From NCBI GenBank assembly GCA_002491905.1, contig DKWV01000024.1, forward strand, positions 30,613-94,612: DNA of 64,000 nt, in the 5' to 3' direction. The stretch comes from Lachnospiraceae bacterium UBA7143. GTDB lineage: Bacteria; Bacillota; Clostridia; Lachnospirales; Lachnospiraceae. Below, piece after piece: positions 18,574 to 26,311 of this stretch (its first letter is position 1; each line of letters begins with the position of its first letter). A model generated the notes under the pieces. The model saw only the letters and a list, made by a program, of their open reading frames with translations, was not told the origin of the DNA and ran no database searches. The position numbers and the translations under genes were made by a program.

Positions 18574-19656
18574 TTAATACACATCCCCGGGTTCGTCAAA
18601 TTCCCCCTTCCCCTCCTTCAGGATCTCGAAAATAACAATGAGCGCCAGAGGCCCTTTTACAATACCGCCTACACCGAAAAGTTTCATACCCGCATAAATG
18701 GAAAACAGGATCCAGACCGGTGACAGTCCGATTTTATTTCCGATCAGTCTCGGCTCCAAAAGTTCCCTTGCAAGCGCACAAATCCCATAAAGCGCCAGAC
18801 ACACCGCCGTTTTCACATACGCGCCGTTCAGAAGCTGCCACACGGACAGGGGAACCAGCACAATTCCCGTCCCTATAAAGGGCAGCATATCCAGAAATCC
18901 CGCCAGGATACCCAGAAATACGCCGCCCTCCACCCCGGCAATGCTGAGGGTTATGCTGCACAACACGGCAATAACCAGAAGGATCACGCCCTGCGCCTTA
19001 AAAAAGGTAACCAGATAGGACCGCACACCCTCCAGAACTGTCCATAAAAATCGGAAACTCTCCTCATTTCTCACCCATTCCACCATTTTCGTATAATCTT
19101 TTTCAAACAGAAACACCGCAATACAGGTGATCGCCAAAAAACCGACTACAGCTAAAATCCCTTTAAAACAGCTGTAGGAAGAAGAGAGAAGCTGCGGCAC
19201 TACCTGAATCTGCACATTTTCCATAATGACCGTCATCTGCTCAATCACATAGTTCTCAATCCGCTCTCCTTCCCAGCCAAATCTCCCATCCAGCTGGCAG
19301 CAGCACTGGTGAAAAAACATTTCCGCCTGCCGCTCCACCTTCTCACAAAAAGATGGCAGCCCCTGGAGCTGCCCCATACCAAATGCCAGAACCGCCCACA
19401 ATACCGTACACACGAGGAACAGAACCGGCAGCACAATGCCGGCCGCAAGAAACTTTTTCTTAATCGGAATCTTTTTCTGTATCCGCCCTAGCAGTGGATA
19501 CAGCAGTGTAATCAGTGCAAACGCCAGAAAAAAAGGAGCCGCAAGGGAAAAGATGTAGCGGAAGAAAAACCAGACCAGTGCGGAGACAAGGCATCCCTTC
19601 GTCAGCTTATTTTCCCAAAGACGCGTCATCAAGCCGTTTTTTTCTCCGAATACCAT
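18574..19656 (-). CDS. AI-2E family permease (YtvI/YueF-like)
   Basis: 360 residues, with a hydrophobic N-terminal block of three helices, a ~100-residue loop, then four or five C-terminal helices. Typical family motifs near the end are FLDMLPFIGTGIVLVPLSVW and LEPRLIGNKIGLSPVWILFSIY. GGGAGG nine bases before ATG. The family includes autoinducer-2 exporters, sodium/proton antiporters and the sporulation protein YtvI. In a spore former the YtvI role is plausible but the sequence alone does not decide. Confidence 0.85.
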   Translation of the reverse strand: MVFGEKNGLMTRLWENKLTKGCLVSALVWFFFRYIFSLAAPFFLAFALITLLYPLLGRIQKKIPIKKKFLAAGIVLPVLFLVCTVLWAVLAFGMGQLQGLPSFCEKVERQAEMFFHQCCCQLDGRFGWEGERIENYVIEQMTVIMENVQIQVVPQLLSSSYSCFKGILAVVGFLAITCIAVFLFEKDYTKMVEWVRNEESFRFLWTVLEGVRSYLVTFFKAQGVILLVIAVLCSITLSIAGVEGGVFLGILAGFLDMLPFIGTGIVLVPLSVWQLLNGAYVKTAVCLALYGICALARELLEPRLIGNKIGLSPVWILFSIYAGMKLFGVGGIVKGPLALIVIFEILKEGKGEFDEPGDVY

Positions 19657-19681
19657 GAAACCCTGCCTCCCTTACACGCAA

Positions 19682-19707
19682 AGAAGCAGGAGGGGGTTCC
19701 TGCTTCT
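19682..19707. terminator. Strong intergenic hairpin, terminator-like
   Basis: 10-bp stem AGAAGCAGGA / TCCTGCTTCT with a six-base loop between the RluA-like gene and the AI-2E gene. No U-tract follows on either strand, so it may be an mRNA-processing or leader hairpin. Confidence 0.4.
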
Positions 19708-19799
19708 CTACTCTGATACTACAATGTTATTATTTGATTTTTGTGAAATCTTATACTTTATAATTTTTTCATATGTATGTAATTTCTTGTCTTTGTCAG

Positions 19800-20540
19800 T
19801 CACGCCTGCATACTTATACTCCGAAACGCGGCACCCTCCGGCCTGATTTCAAACTGCATGCGCTCCCCTGTTTTCGGATGGGTAAACGCCAGACGGTACG
19901 CACACAGAGCCGTCTCCCGGATCCCCAGTTTTTCCGAGAGGGCAAGCGTTTCCCCGTCGGCATACTTACGGTCCCCGAGAAGCGGCATGCCCGCATTCGC
20001 CATCTGTACCCGGATCTGGTGGTGCCTGCCCGTGTGAAGACGGATTCTTACGGCCGCACATTGAATCCCGCTTTCCACTCCTGCAGAGAACGGAACCTCT
20101 GGCAGGCTGTCCCGCAGAATTTCATAGGACAGCCGCGCCTCTTTCGCCTCCTTCACTTCCGAAGGCACAACATGCGAAGTATTTGTCCTGCCGTCCTTTA
20201 ACAGATAGTCCACAAGCTCTCCCGCCTGCTGCATATCTTTTCCACAGGCCAGCGCAAGGTATTCCTTTTCCATTTCCTCCCCTGCCGCCTGCCTGCTTAA
20301 GTCCGCCGCGGCCTGCTTATTTTTGGCAAAAACCAAAATCCCCTCCACGGGCTGGTCCAATCGGTGGACCACACCCACGCAGGGGGACTTCCCGGCGCCG
20401 CTCTTCTTTGACACCAGATAATTGGATATTTCACTCACCATGTCCGCCTGCCCGACCCGCGCTGTCTGGGTAGCGATTCCAGCAGGCTTATGGCAGACAA
20501 TGATGTCGCTATCCTCGTAGAGGATTCTGTTTTGATTCAT
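19800..20540 (-). CDS. RluA-family pseudouridine synthase
   Basis: 246 residues, no N-terminal S4 domain. The catalytic segment reads VVHRLDQPVEGILVFAKN, with the catalytic Asp in HRLDQ where most family members have HRLDRETSG. Other motifs are RIRLHTGRHHQIRVQMA and GMPLLGDRKY. It should isomerise uridine in rRNA or tRNA, but the exact site cannot be read from sequence. GAAGGG site at the start. It lies 23 bases after the response regulator and may be read from the same transcript. Confidence 0.9.
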   Translation of the reverse strand: MNQNRILYEDSDIIVCHKPAGIATQTARVGQADMVSEISNYLVSKKSGAGKSPCVGVVHRLDQPVEGILVFAKNKQAAADLSRQAAGEEMEKEYLALACGKDMQQAGELVDYLLKDGRTNTSHVVPSEVKEAKEARLSYEILRDSLPEVPFSAGVESGIQCAAVRIRLHTGRHHQIRVQMANAGMPLLGDRKYADGETLALSEKLGIRETALCAYRLAFTHPKTGERMQFEIRPEGAAFRSISMQA

Positions 20541-20563
20541 GGTTTTCCCTTCTTTGGCACCAG

Positions 20564-21253
20564 TTAAATTTTAAACCGGTATCCAATGCCCCAGATGGTC
20601 TCGATATACTGCGGCTTCGCGGTGTCAAACTCGATCTTCTCGCGAATCTTTTTGATGTGCACGGTGACGGTTGCAATATCGCCGATGGAATCCATATCCC
20701 AGATCTCGCGGAACAGTTCTTCCTTCGAGTACACATGGTTGGGATTTTCCGCAAGGAAAGTTAAGAGGTCAAACTCCTTGGTGGTAAAAATTCTCTCCTC
20801 CCCGTCCACGTAAACCCGTCTGGCAGTCTTATCAATCTTAAGCCCCCTGATCTCTATGATGTCATTGACCTTCTGGTTGCTTCCGACCAGTCTGTCATAA
20901 CGCGCCATATGCGCCTTCACTCTTGCCACGAGCTCCGAAGGGCTGAAAGGCTTCGTCATGTAATCGTCGGCGCCCAGACCCAGTCCCCTGATCTTGTCAA
21001 TGTCATCCTTCTTGGCAGATACCATGATAATCGGGATATTTTTCTCCTCGCGGATCTGTTTGCACACCTCGAAACCGTCAAGTCCCGGCAGCATAAGATC
21101 CAGAATCACAAGGTCGAAGTTTCCTGAAAGCGCTGTCTCCAGTCCCTTATCCCCGGTGTTCTCAATCGTCACCTCAAAATCGCTCAGTTCCAGATAATCT
21201 TTCTCCAGATCTGCAATTGCCTCTTCATCTTCCACAATTAAAATCTTACTCAC
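20564..21253 (-). CDS. OmpR/PhoB-family response regulator
   Basis: 229 residues. Receiver domain 1-120 with the acidic pocket VEDEE and phosphoacceptor D52 (VILDLMLPG), the SAK lysine, and the KPFSPSELVAR hinge. C-terminal winged helix containing FTTKEFDLLTFLAENPNHVYS and TVTVHIKKIREK. GTG start with AAAGGA upstream. It overlaps the histidine kinase by eight bases, ensuring coupled translation. The gene order is kinase first, regulator second, the reverse of most Firmicutes pairs. Confidence 0.95.
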   Translation of the reverse strand: MSKILIVEDEEAIADLEKDYLELSDFEVTIENTGDKGLETALSGNFDLVILDLMLPGLDGFEVCKQIREEKNIPIIMVSAKKDDIDKIRGLGLGADDYMTKPFSPSELVARVKAHMARYDRLVGSNQKVNDIIEIRGLKIDKTARRVYVDGEERIFTTKEFDLLTFLAENPNHVYSKEELFREIWDMDSIGDIATVTVHIKKIREKIEFDTAKPQYIETIWGIGYRFKI

Positions 21254-22751
21254 TGTCTTTTCCTTTCTCCCAGTCCTGTTCCGGCCCGCTAAGCCATTTC
21301 CGTATCACAAAATGCATGCAGGTTCCTTCATGTTCCCTGCTGGTGGCCCAGATATAGCCGCCGTGGTCTTCTATGATCTTCTTCACAATAGACAGCCCGA
21401 TTCCGCTGCCTCCCTGAGAGGAATTGCGGGATGCGTCGGTCCTGTAAAACCGTTCAAATATATTCGGCAGATCCTTGGCCGCGATACCTTTTCCGTTATC
21501 CTCTATCTCCACGCGGATGGAATCCACCTCGTCCAGAATGCGGATATCTATGACACCCTGTTCCTTATCCAGATATTTTACGCTGTTGCCAATGATATTA
21601 TTGATTACCCGTTTCAGCTGTTCCGGATCGGCAATGATCTGGGTGGACGGTTCCACCAGATCCTCATAATTCAACTGGATATTTTTTGACTCTAAGTCAA
21701 GCCCCACTTCCTCCACGCAGTCCCCGAAGTACTCTGCCACGTTGATGCGGTGGAAATTATAGGGGATGCGGTTGTTGTCAATGCCGGAATAGGTAGTAAG
21801 CTCGTTGATCAGCCGGTCCATGTCATTGGCCTTATTGTAGATGGTCTTGATATATTTATCCATCTTCTCCGGCGTGTCCGCCACCCCGTCCATGATGCCT
21901 TCCACATACCCTTTAACCGCGGTGATGGGCGTCTTCAGGTCATGGGAAATATTGCTTATCAGTTCCCGGTTTTTCTTTTCATGCTCAAACTTTTCATCCA
22001 GGGATTCCTTCAGCCGCAGCCTCATATCTTCGTAGTTGCGGTAAAGCTCGCCGATCTCCCCCTTCTCTTCCGTAGTCAGCATGTATTCCAGATTTCCCTC
22101 TGCAATATTCTGCATCGCCGTATTCAACTGGTTAACCGGAGTAAAAATGCCTCTCTGAATCCAGTGTGTCAGCAGATAACTGGTGAATATGAGTACCAGA
22201 ATAAACGCCAGCGCCATCCTGTGAAGAGCCTTCCGGGAGAGCAGGGAGCTGACGCTTGTGACAACAAAAAAACTGCCTTCACTGCCATCCGAAAAACGAA
22301 AATCCACCTCTTTGACAAGCTTCTTGATATCGTTGTAATAATAACCCGCCTCAGAGCCGGGCATTTCGTTGCCGTACTCCGGCAGTGCAGAAAAAATTTT
22401 TCTGGCGGCATTATTATTTCCTGTATAGTAAAGCTCATCGCCTTTCCGAACTATAATATAGGAGGACTTGTCTTTCAAATCCTGGGTAATCCCGTCCAGA
22501 TAATCCGTATCCTCCAGCCGGGAAGGATCCTCCCTCATCTGCTGTCTTACCTTCTCCAGCACCTCCTCCGAAATGCGGCTGTAGTTTTCTATCGTATAAA
22601 TAAAGGATGCGTTATCCCTGTCCAAAAATCCAAACGGCGTCTCCGCGTCCTCAATACGACTGCCCACCAGTAAAAGTGCGGCGGCAGTCAGTAAAAGCGG
22701 CAGCAGCACAATGGTCAGCGAGGTGATCAGGAGCCTTGTCCTAAATTTCAC
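21246..22751 (-). CDS. HAMP-containing sensor histidine kinase
   Basis: 501 residues. N-terminal membrane helix, ~150-residue extracellular sensor region, second helix (ALAFILVLIFTSYLLTHW), HAMP (PVNQLNTAMQNIAEGNLEYML), then the HisKA box ELISNISHDLKTPITAVKG with the phospho-His near residue 270, and the HATPase_c G boxes DNGKGIAAKDLPNIFERFYR and GGSGIGLSIVKKI. GTG start after AGGAAG. It pairs with the overlapping response regulator. The stimulus is unknown. Envelope stress would fit the domain layout but is not shown. Confidence 0.94.
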   Translation of the reverse strand: MKFRTRLLITSLTIVLLPLLLTAAALLLVGSRIEDAETPFGFLDRDNASFIYTIENYSRISEEVLEKVRQQMREDPSRLEDTDYLDGITQDLKDKSSYIIVRKGDELYYTGNNNAARKIFSALPEYGNEMPGSEAGYYYNDIKKLVKEVDFRFSDGSEGSFFVVTSVSSLLSRKALHRMALAFILVLIFTSYLLTHWIQRGIFTPVNQLNTAMQNIAEGNLEYMLTTEEKGEIGELYRNYEDMRLRLKESLDEKFEHEKKNRELISNISHDLKTPITAVKGYVEGIMDGVADTPEKMDKYIKTIYNKANDMDRLINELTTYSGIDNNRIPYNFHRINVAEYFGDCVEEVGLDLESKNIQLNYEDLVEPSTQIIADPEQLKRVINNIIGNSVKYLDKEQGVIDIRILDEVDSIRVEIEDNGKGIAAKDLPNIFERFYRTDASRNSSQGGSGIGLSIVKKIIEDHGGYIWATSREHEGTCMHFVIRKWLSGPEQDWEKGKDSE

Positions 22752-22872
22752 TGAAAAACTTCCTTTCCCTACATGATAATCTGTTAGAATATATCATATC
22801 ACACTTTAATATCTACAAAAATAAAACATCTCCGATAATCTTATAAAAAATTTATAAATTTCAAAATCCGGA

Positions 22873-22933
22873 TTGACACGTCCATTTAATTTGCTATAAT
22901 GGGATTGTAAAATAGTAATGATTCCTATTTTAC
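22873..22933 (+). promoter_or_regulatory. fur/perR-like promoter with overlapping palindromic operator
   Basis: -35 TTGACA (22873-22878), -10 TATAAT (22895-22900), 16-base spacing. Seven bases past the -10 lies a perfect inverted repeat GTAAAATAG / CTATTTTAC with a nine-base spacer (22907-22933). Its centre (TAATGATT) resembles a Per/Fur box. The placement over the start point suggests autorepression. Confidence 0.7.
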
Positions 22934-22968
22934 TCCAAAAGATAACTGACGAATCAGGAGGGATTGCC

Positions 22969-23379
22969 ATGACGGTGAAATACAGTCGGCAGAGGCAGGT
23001 TATTTATGACTTTCTGATGAGCCGTAAGGATCATCCCACCGCCGACGTTGTTTACAGAAACGTCAGGCAGGAACATCCGAATATCAGCCTCGGAACCGTC
23101 TACCGCAACCTGACGCTTCTCGCGGACAGGGGTGCGATACAGAGGTTGCAGGTAGGCGACGGCGTCGACCATTTTGATGCGGATGTTTCCCAACACTGTC
23201 ATTTCGTCTGTTCCGGGTGCGGCAGTGTGACAGATTTGCAGCTTGACTGTCTGAAGGACATGCTTGCCGATGCCCGGAGGAAATTTAGCGGCAGGATAGA
23301 AAGGCAGTCCACCTGTTTCTACGGACTTTGCGGAAACTGTCTCGGTAAATCCGTCGACATTTCGGAAGAGAACGCATGA
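22969..23379 (+). CDS. Fur-family metalloregulator, PerR-like
   Basis: 136 residues from the ATG at 22969 (CAGGAGG site). N-terminal winged helix (SRQRQVIYDFLMSRKDHPTA, then LGTVYRNLTLLADRGAIQRL) and a dimerisation/metal domain with HFDADVSQHCHFVCSGCG and FYGLCGNC, giving the two CxxC zinc motifs. The run of His/Asp ligands favours a peroxide or iron sensor. It is followed by reverse rubrerythrin and rubredoxin, the classic peroxide-defence cargo of clostridial PerR, so a PerR role is likely. Confidence 0.88.
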   Translation: MTVKYSRQRQVIYDFLMSRKDHPTADVVYRNVRQEHPNISLGTVYRNLTLLADRGAIQRLQVGDGVDHFDADVSQHCHFVCSGCGSVTDLQLDCLKDMLADARRKFSGRIERQSTCFYGLCGNCLGKSVDISEENA

Positions 23380-23467
23380 ATCCGGCTTTTGCCGTGCAAA
23401 TTGGTTATCATGCTAATAAACCCATATATTATGGGTAAAAATATCAAAAAGAAAAGGAGAACACACT

Positions 23468-24007
23468 ATGAAATTTGTATGTCAGGTATGCGGTTATGTT
23501 CATGAAGGAGACTCTGCACCGGAGAAATGCCCTCAGTGCGGCGCGCCGGCTGAAAAATTTACGGCACAGAGCGGTACGATGGAATGGGCGGCAGAGCATG
23601 TGGTAGGCGTAGCGAAGGGTGTCAGCGAGGATATTATGGCTGACCTGAGAGCAAACTTCAACGGTGAGTGCACCGAGGTTGGTATGTACCTTGCTATGGC
23701 GAGAGTTGCCCACAGGGAAGGTTATCCCGAGATTGGCCTGTACTGGGAGAAGGCTGCATGGGAAGAGGCGGAGCATGCCGCTAAGTTTGCTGAACTGCTC
23801 GGCGAAGTAGTGACCGACTCCACCAAGAAGAACCTGGAGATGAGAGTTGAGGCCGAGAATGGCGCAACTGCAGGTAAGTTTGATCTTGCAAAGCGTGCGA
23901 AAGCCGCTAATCTGGACGCGATTCACGACACCGTTCACGAGATGGCAAGAGATGAGGCAAGACACGGCAAGGCGTTTGAAGGACTGTTAAAGAGATATTT
24001 CGGTTAA
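23468..24007 (+). CDS. Reverse rubrerythrin
   Basis: 179 residues. The rubredoxin-like Fe-Cys4 domain is at the N-terminus (C5xxC8, C21xxC24), followed by the ferritin-like diiron domain with [31 protein letters not shown] and [14 protein letters not shown]. This order is the reverse of normal rubrerythrin and is typical of clostridial enzymes that reduce hydrogen peroxide and oxygen with NAD(P)H via rubredoxin. AAAGGAG site. Upstream, ACCCATA/TATGGGT (23420-23436) may be an operator. Cytosolic. Confidence 0.95.
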   Translation: MKFVCQVCGYVHEGDSAPEKCPQCGAPAEKFTAQSGTMEWAAEHVVGVAKGVSEDIMADLRANFNGECTEVGMYLAMARVAHREGYPEIGLYWEKAAWEEAEHAAKFAELLGEVVTDSTKKNLEMRVEAENGATAGKFDLAKRAKAANLDAIHDTVHEMARDEARHGKAFEGLLKRYFG

Positions 24008-24045
24008 TTTCCGCATATCTATAAAATACAAAGGAGGAATGTGAT

Positions 24046-24219
24046 ATGAAAAAATATTTCTGTAATCCCTGCGGCTATACTTATGATCCCGCAAAAGGTG
24101 ATCCGGAGCATGGTATCAAGCCCGGCACAGCATTTGAAGATCTTCCGGCAGACTGGTGCTGCCCGATCTGCGGCGTGACCAAGGATATGTTTCAGCCGGT
24201 TATTGAAAATTACAACTAA
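24046..24219 (+). CDS. Rubredoxin
   Basis: 57 residues, below the usual ORF cut-off. Ligand motifs C6-x2-C9-G-Y and C39-x2-C42-G bind one iron, and the core [17 protein letters not shown] matches canonical rubredoxins. AGGAGG site. It follows reverse rubrerythrin by 38 bases and shares its terminator, so it is the likely electron donor in the same operon. Confidence 0.95.
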   Translation: MKKYFCNPCGYTYDPAKGDPEHGIKPGTAFEDLPADWCCPICGVTKDMFQPVIENYN

Positions 24220-24234
24220 ATATCACATAAAGAG

Positions 24235-24262
24235 GGACATCCTGCACCAGGATGTCCTTTTT
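24235..24262 (+). terminator. Terminator of the rubrerythrin-rubredoxin operon
   Basis: Stem GGACATCCTG / CAGGATGTCC with loop CAC, followed by TTTTT. Confidence 0.92.
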
Positions 24263-24414
24263 CTGTTTTATCCCCGTTTTTTTGGGCATACTGTATGAAG
24301 TACCTTTTAAAAATTTATTGATTTTGCCTATTTACATTTGAGAAAACGCTGGATATTATATTTTCACAAAATATCAATTTCTGTATCAATAATAATTAAG
24401 GAGGTGACGGGATT

Positions 24415-24639
24415 ATGCAGCAGGTAAATGTCAAATTCAATGATGTAAATCAAATCAGAAAATTTGTGGATGTAATTGATAAGATTGATTCTTGCTTTAA
24501 TCTGGGGGAAGGCCACAGGGTCGTAGACGCTAAGTCCATCCTTGGCGTTATGGCGCTTGATCTGACCCGGCCGCTCCGGCTCACTTACGATTCAGATGAC
24601 GAAGGGATCAGGGAGAAATTAACTCCCTTCATATATTGA
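24415..24639 (+). CDS. HPr-like protein without His15 but with Ser46 region (Crh-like)
   Basis: 74 residues with GGAGGTG before the ATG. The middle segment VVDAKSILGVMALDL closely matches the HPr Ser46 region (AKSILGVM), the site of HPr kinase phosphorylation. The N-terminal part (VNQIRKFVDVIDKIDSCF) has lost the GLHARP motif with the PTS His15. This is the Crh pattern: no phosphotransfer to sugars, but possible regulatory partnership with CcpA. Single gene with its own hairpin downstream. Two more diverged proteins of similar layout occur at 56907 and 58593. Confidence 0.75.
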   Translation: MQQVNVKFNDVNQIRKFVDVIDKIDSCFNLGEGHRVVDAKSILGVMALDLTRPLRLTYDSDDEGIREKLTPFIY

Positions 24640-24668
24640 ATACACAGGAAATGCACAGGTCGCACGAC

Positions 24669-24692
24669 GGGTAAGGGGGAACCCCCTTACCC
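24669..24692. terminator. Bidirectional-looking strong hairpin
   Basis: 11-bp perfect stem GGGTAAGGGGG / CCCCCTTACCC with a two-base loop between convergent genes (HPr-like and isomerase). No good U-tract on either side (AATTTC on plus). Confidence 0.6.
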
Positions 24693-24707
24693 AATTTCTA
24701 TGCCAGC

Positions 24708-25496
24708 TTACAGATACCCCTTACGCTTAAGCCACCCCACGGAATGCCGCAGCGCCTCAACCGTCTTCGTCTCTACCACACACCGGCAGCCGGCAGTCTC
24801 GGCCAGTCCGATCCGCTGTGCCAGATCAATCTCACCCGTGCCCAGTGTCCGATGATTCTTACTTCCCTGCGCATCGTGAATGTGGAAATGGATCAGCCGC
24901 TCCCTGCGCTCCATCAGAAACGCCTCGTCTATATTCCCGCAGGCGTGGGAATGCCCAATATCCCATGTCAGCGCAAACATCCCACTCTGTAACAGATAGT
25001 CGATGGCCTCCTTCTCAAAATCCTGATAGCCGTCCGTATTTTCAATACTTATTTTCACGCCGGAATTTCCCGCCGTTTTCTCGCACATTTCCCGAAACTG
25101 CACAAAATTTTCCATGTATTCTTTCCGATATTCCCTGAACAGATGCACCTTTCGGTCCGGCAGCGTAACTTTAATCCCGTGATTCATATGCATGTTCAGC
25201 AGCGGCGCGCCGATTTCTTCCGCCACCCTGAGCATCCGCTCCACTGTTTCCCTATAGGCATCCGCCACAAGCGGATTAAAATCGCAGACATTCAGATTTT
25301 CATCCAGATGAATGGTAAAATAAATCCCGTTTTCCAGCGCCAGTTTTTTCAAGTATGCCGTTTCCATAAGCTGCGGCACCTGATACATTGGAAAATTCAT
25401 ATTCAGCTCTACAAACTGCAGTCCCAGTTCCCGGCACAGGGCAATGTTTTCCTCCAAGGTCCGATTCTCAATCAATGTGGGCATCCCAAAATCCAT
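24708..25496 (-). CDS. Sugar phosphate isomerase/epimerase-like TIM barrel (AP endonuclease 2 family)
   Basis: 262 residues of the xylose-isomerase-like TIM barrel superfamily. Metal-ligand segments are visible along the barrel: LQFVELNMNFPMY, PLLNMHMNHG, VKISIENTDGYQ, TWDIGHSHACGN, LIHFHIHDAQG and CRCVVETKTVE. AAGGAT site. Members are epimerases, isomerases or, rarely, endonucleases. The substrate is not readable here. It stands alone between Hsp20 and the HPr-like gene. Confidence 0.85.
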   Translation of the reverse strand: MDFGMPTLIENRTLEENIALCRELGLQFVELNMNFPMYQVPQLMETAYLKKLALENGIYFTIHLDENLNVCDFNPLVADAYRETVERMLRVAEEIGAPLLNMHMNHGIKVTLPDRKVHLFREYRKEYMENFVQFREMCEKTAGNSGVKISIENTDGYQDFEKEAIDYLLQSGMFALTWDIGHSHACGNIDEAFLMERRERLIHFHIHDAQGSKNHRTLGTGEIDLAQRIGLAETAGCRCVVETKTVEALRHSVGWLKRKGYL

Positions 25497-25724
25497 ATAA
25501 TCCTTACACTCCTATCCCATTTTTTGTTCCCATTATACACCCCGGACCGCCCTGCCGCCAGTTTATAATCTCTTTATAAACAGTTTATTTTTCATTAATT
25601 GATTTTCTGTTCTACTAGTTGTATAACATATATAAATAAAGAAACAGTTATCAATTATGAATCGAATCTCCTGATTCGGCCATACTGATACATTATCTGC
25701 AAAATATAAAAAGGAGTGATTTGT

Positions 25725-26177
25725 ATGTTAAGACCTGCATTATTTAACAACCGTACCTATAAACCCGCGTTCTATGAAGATCCGTTTGACAGCATGTTTG
25801 ACGACGCCTTCAAGAATTTCTGGGGAAACAACGAACTGGCCACCTTTGACGCCTTTAAAACCGATGTGATCGATCAGGGTGACAGCTACCTTCTACAGGC
25901 AGAGCTGCCGGGCTTCGACAAGTCGGACATCAACATTGATTTAAAGGATAACCTGTTGACCATATCCGCTTCCCACAAGGAAGAGAAGAACGAGGATAGC
26001 AAGGACAAATACATCCGCAGAGAGCGGTATTACAGTTCCTACTCCCGGAGCTTCCGCGTAAGCGACGTGGAGCCGGGCGACATTGACGCTTCCTACAACA
26101 ACGGCATTCTGGAGGTAAAGTTCCCCAAGAAAGAGATTGCCGCCAAGGAGGAAGTGCAGAGAATCGAAGTAAAATAA
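25725..26177 (+). CDS. Hsp20/alpha-crystallin small heat-shock protein
   Basis: 150 residues from the ATG at 25725 (AAGGAG ten bases upstream). An earlier in-frame GTG lies within the ribosome binding site. The alpha-crystallin domain has YLLQAELPGFDKSDINIDLK, the strand segment LLTISASHKEEKNE, and the C-terminal GILEVKFPKKE with the hydrophobic IxV-like end. ATP-independent chaperone forming oligomers in the cytosol. The 150-base upstream region carries a small hairpin (CGAATC/GATTCG) but no CIRCE element that I can see. Confidence 0.93.
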   Translation: MLRPALFNNRTYKPAFYEDPFDSMFDDAFKNFWGNNELATFDAFKTDVIDQGDSYLLQAELPGFDKSDINIDLKDNLLTISASHKEEKNEDSKDKYIRRERYYSSYSRSFRVSDVEPGDIDASYNNGILEVKFPKKEIAAKEEVQRIEVK

Positions 26178-26204
26178 TCATAGAAAATCTTATTCCCCAT
26201 AAGG

Positions 26205-26242
26205 AAACGGCAGGGCGATTTTTACATCCGTCCTGCCGTTTT
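26205..26242 (+). terminator. Terminator after hsp20
   Basis: Stem AAACGGCAGG / CCTGCCGTTT with a 17-base loop and a T-rich end. The A-rich start makes it potentially bidirectional, serving the convergent VWA gene too. Confidence 0.75.
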
Positions 26243-26311
26243 CGCGTATACAGACCCGCATTTGAATGTTTGCTGCTATCGAAGCCTGCGGACCGCGCGG
26301 CTACATCATCC

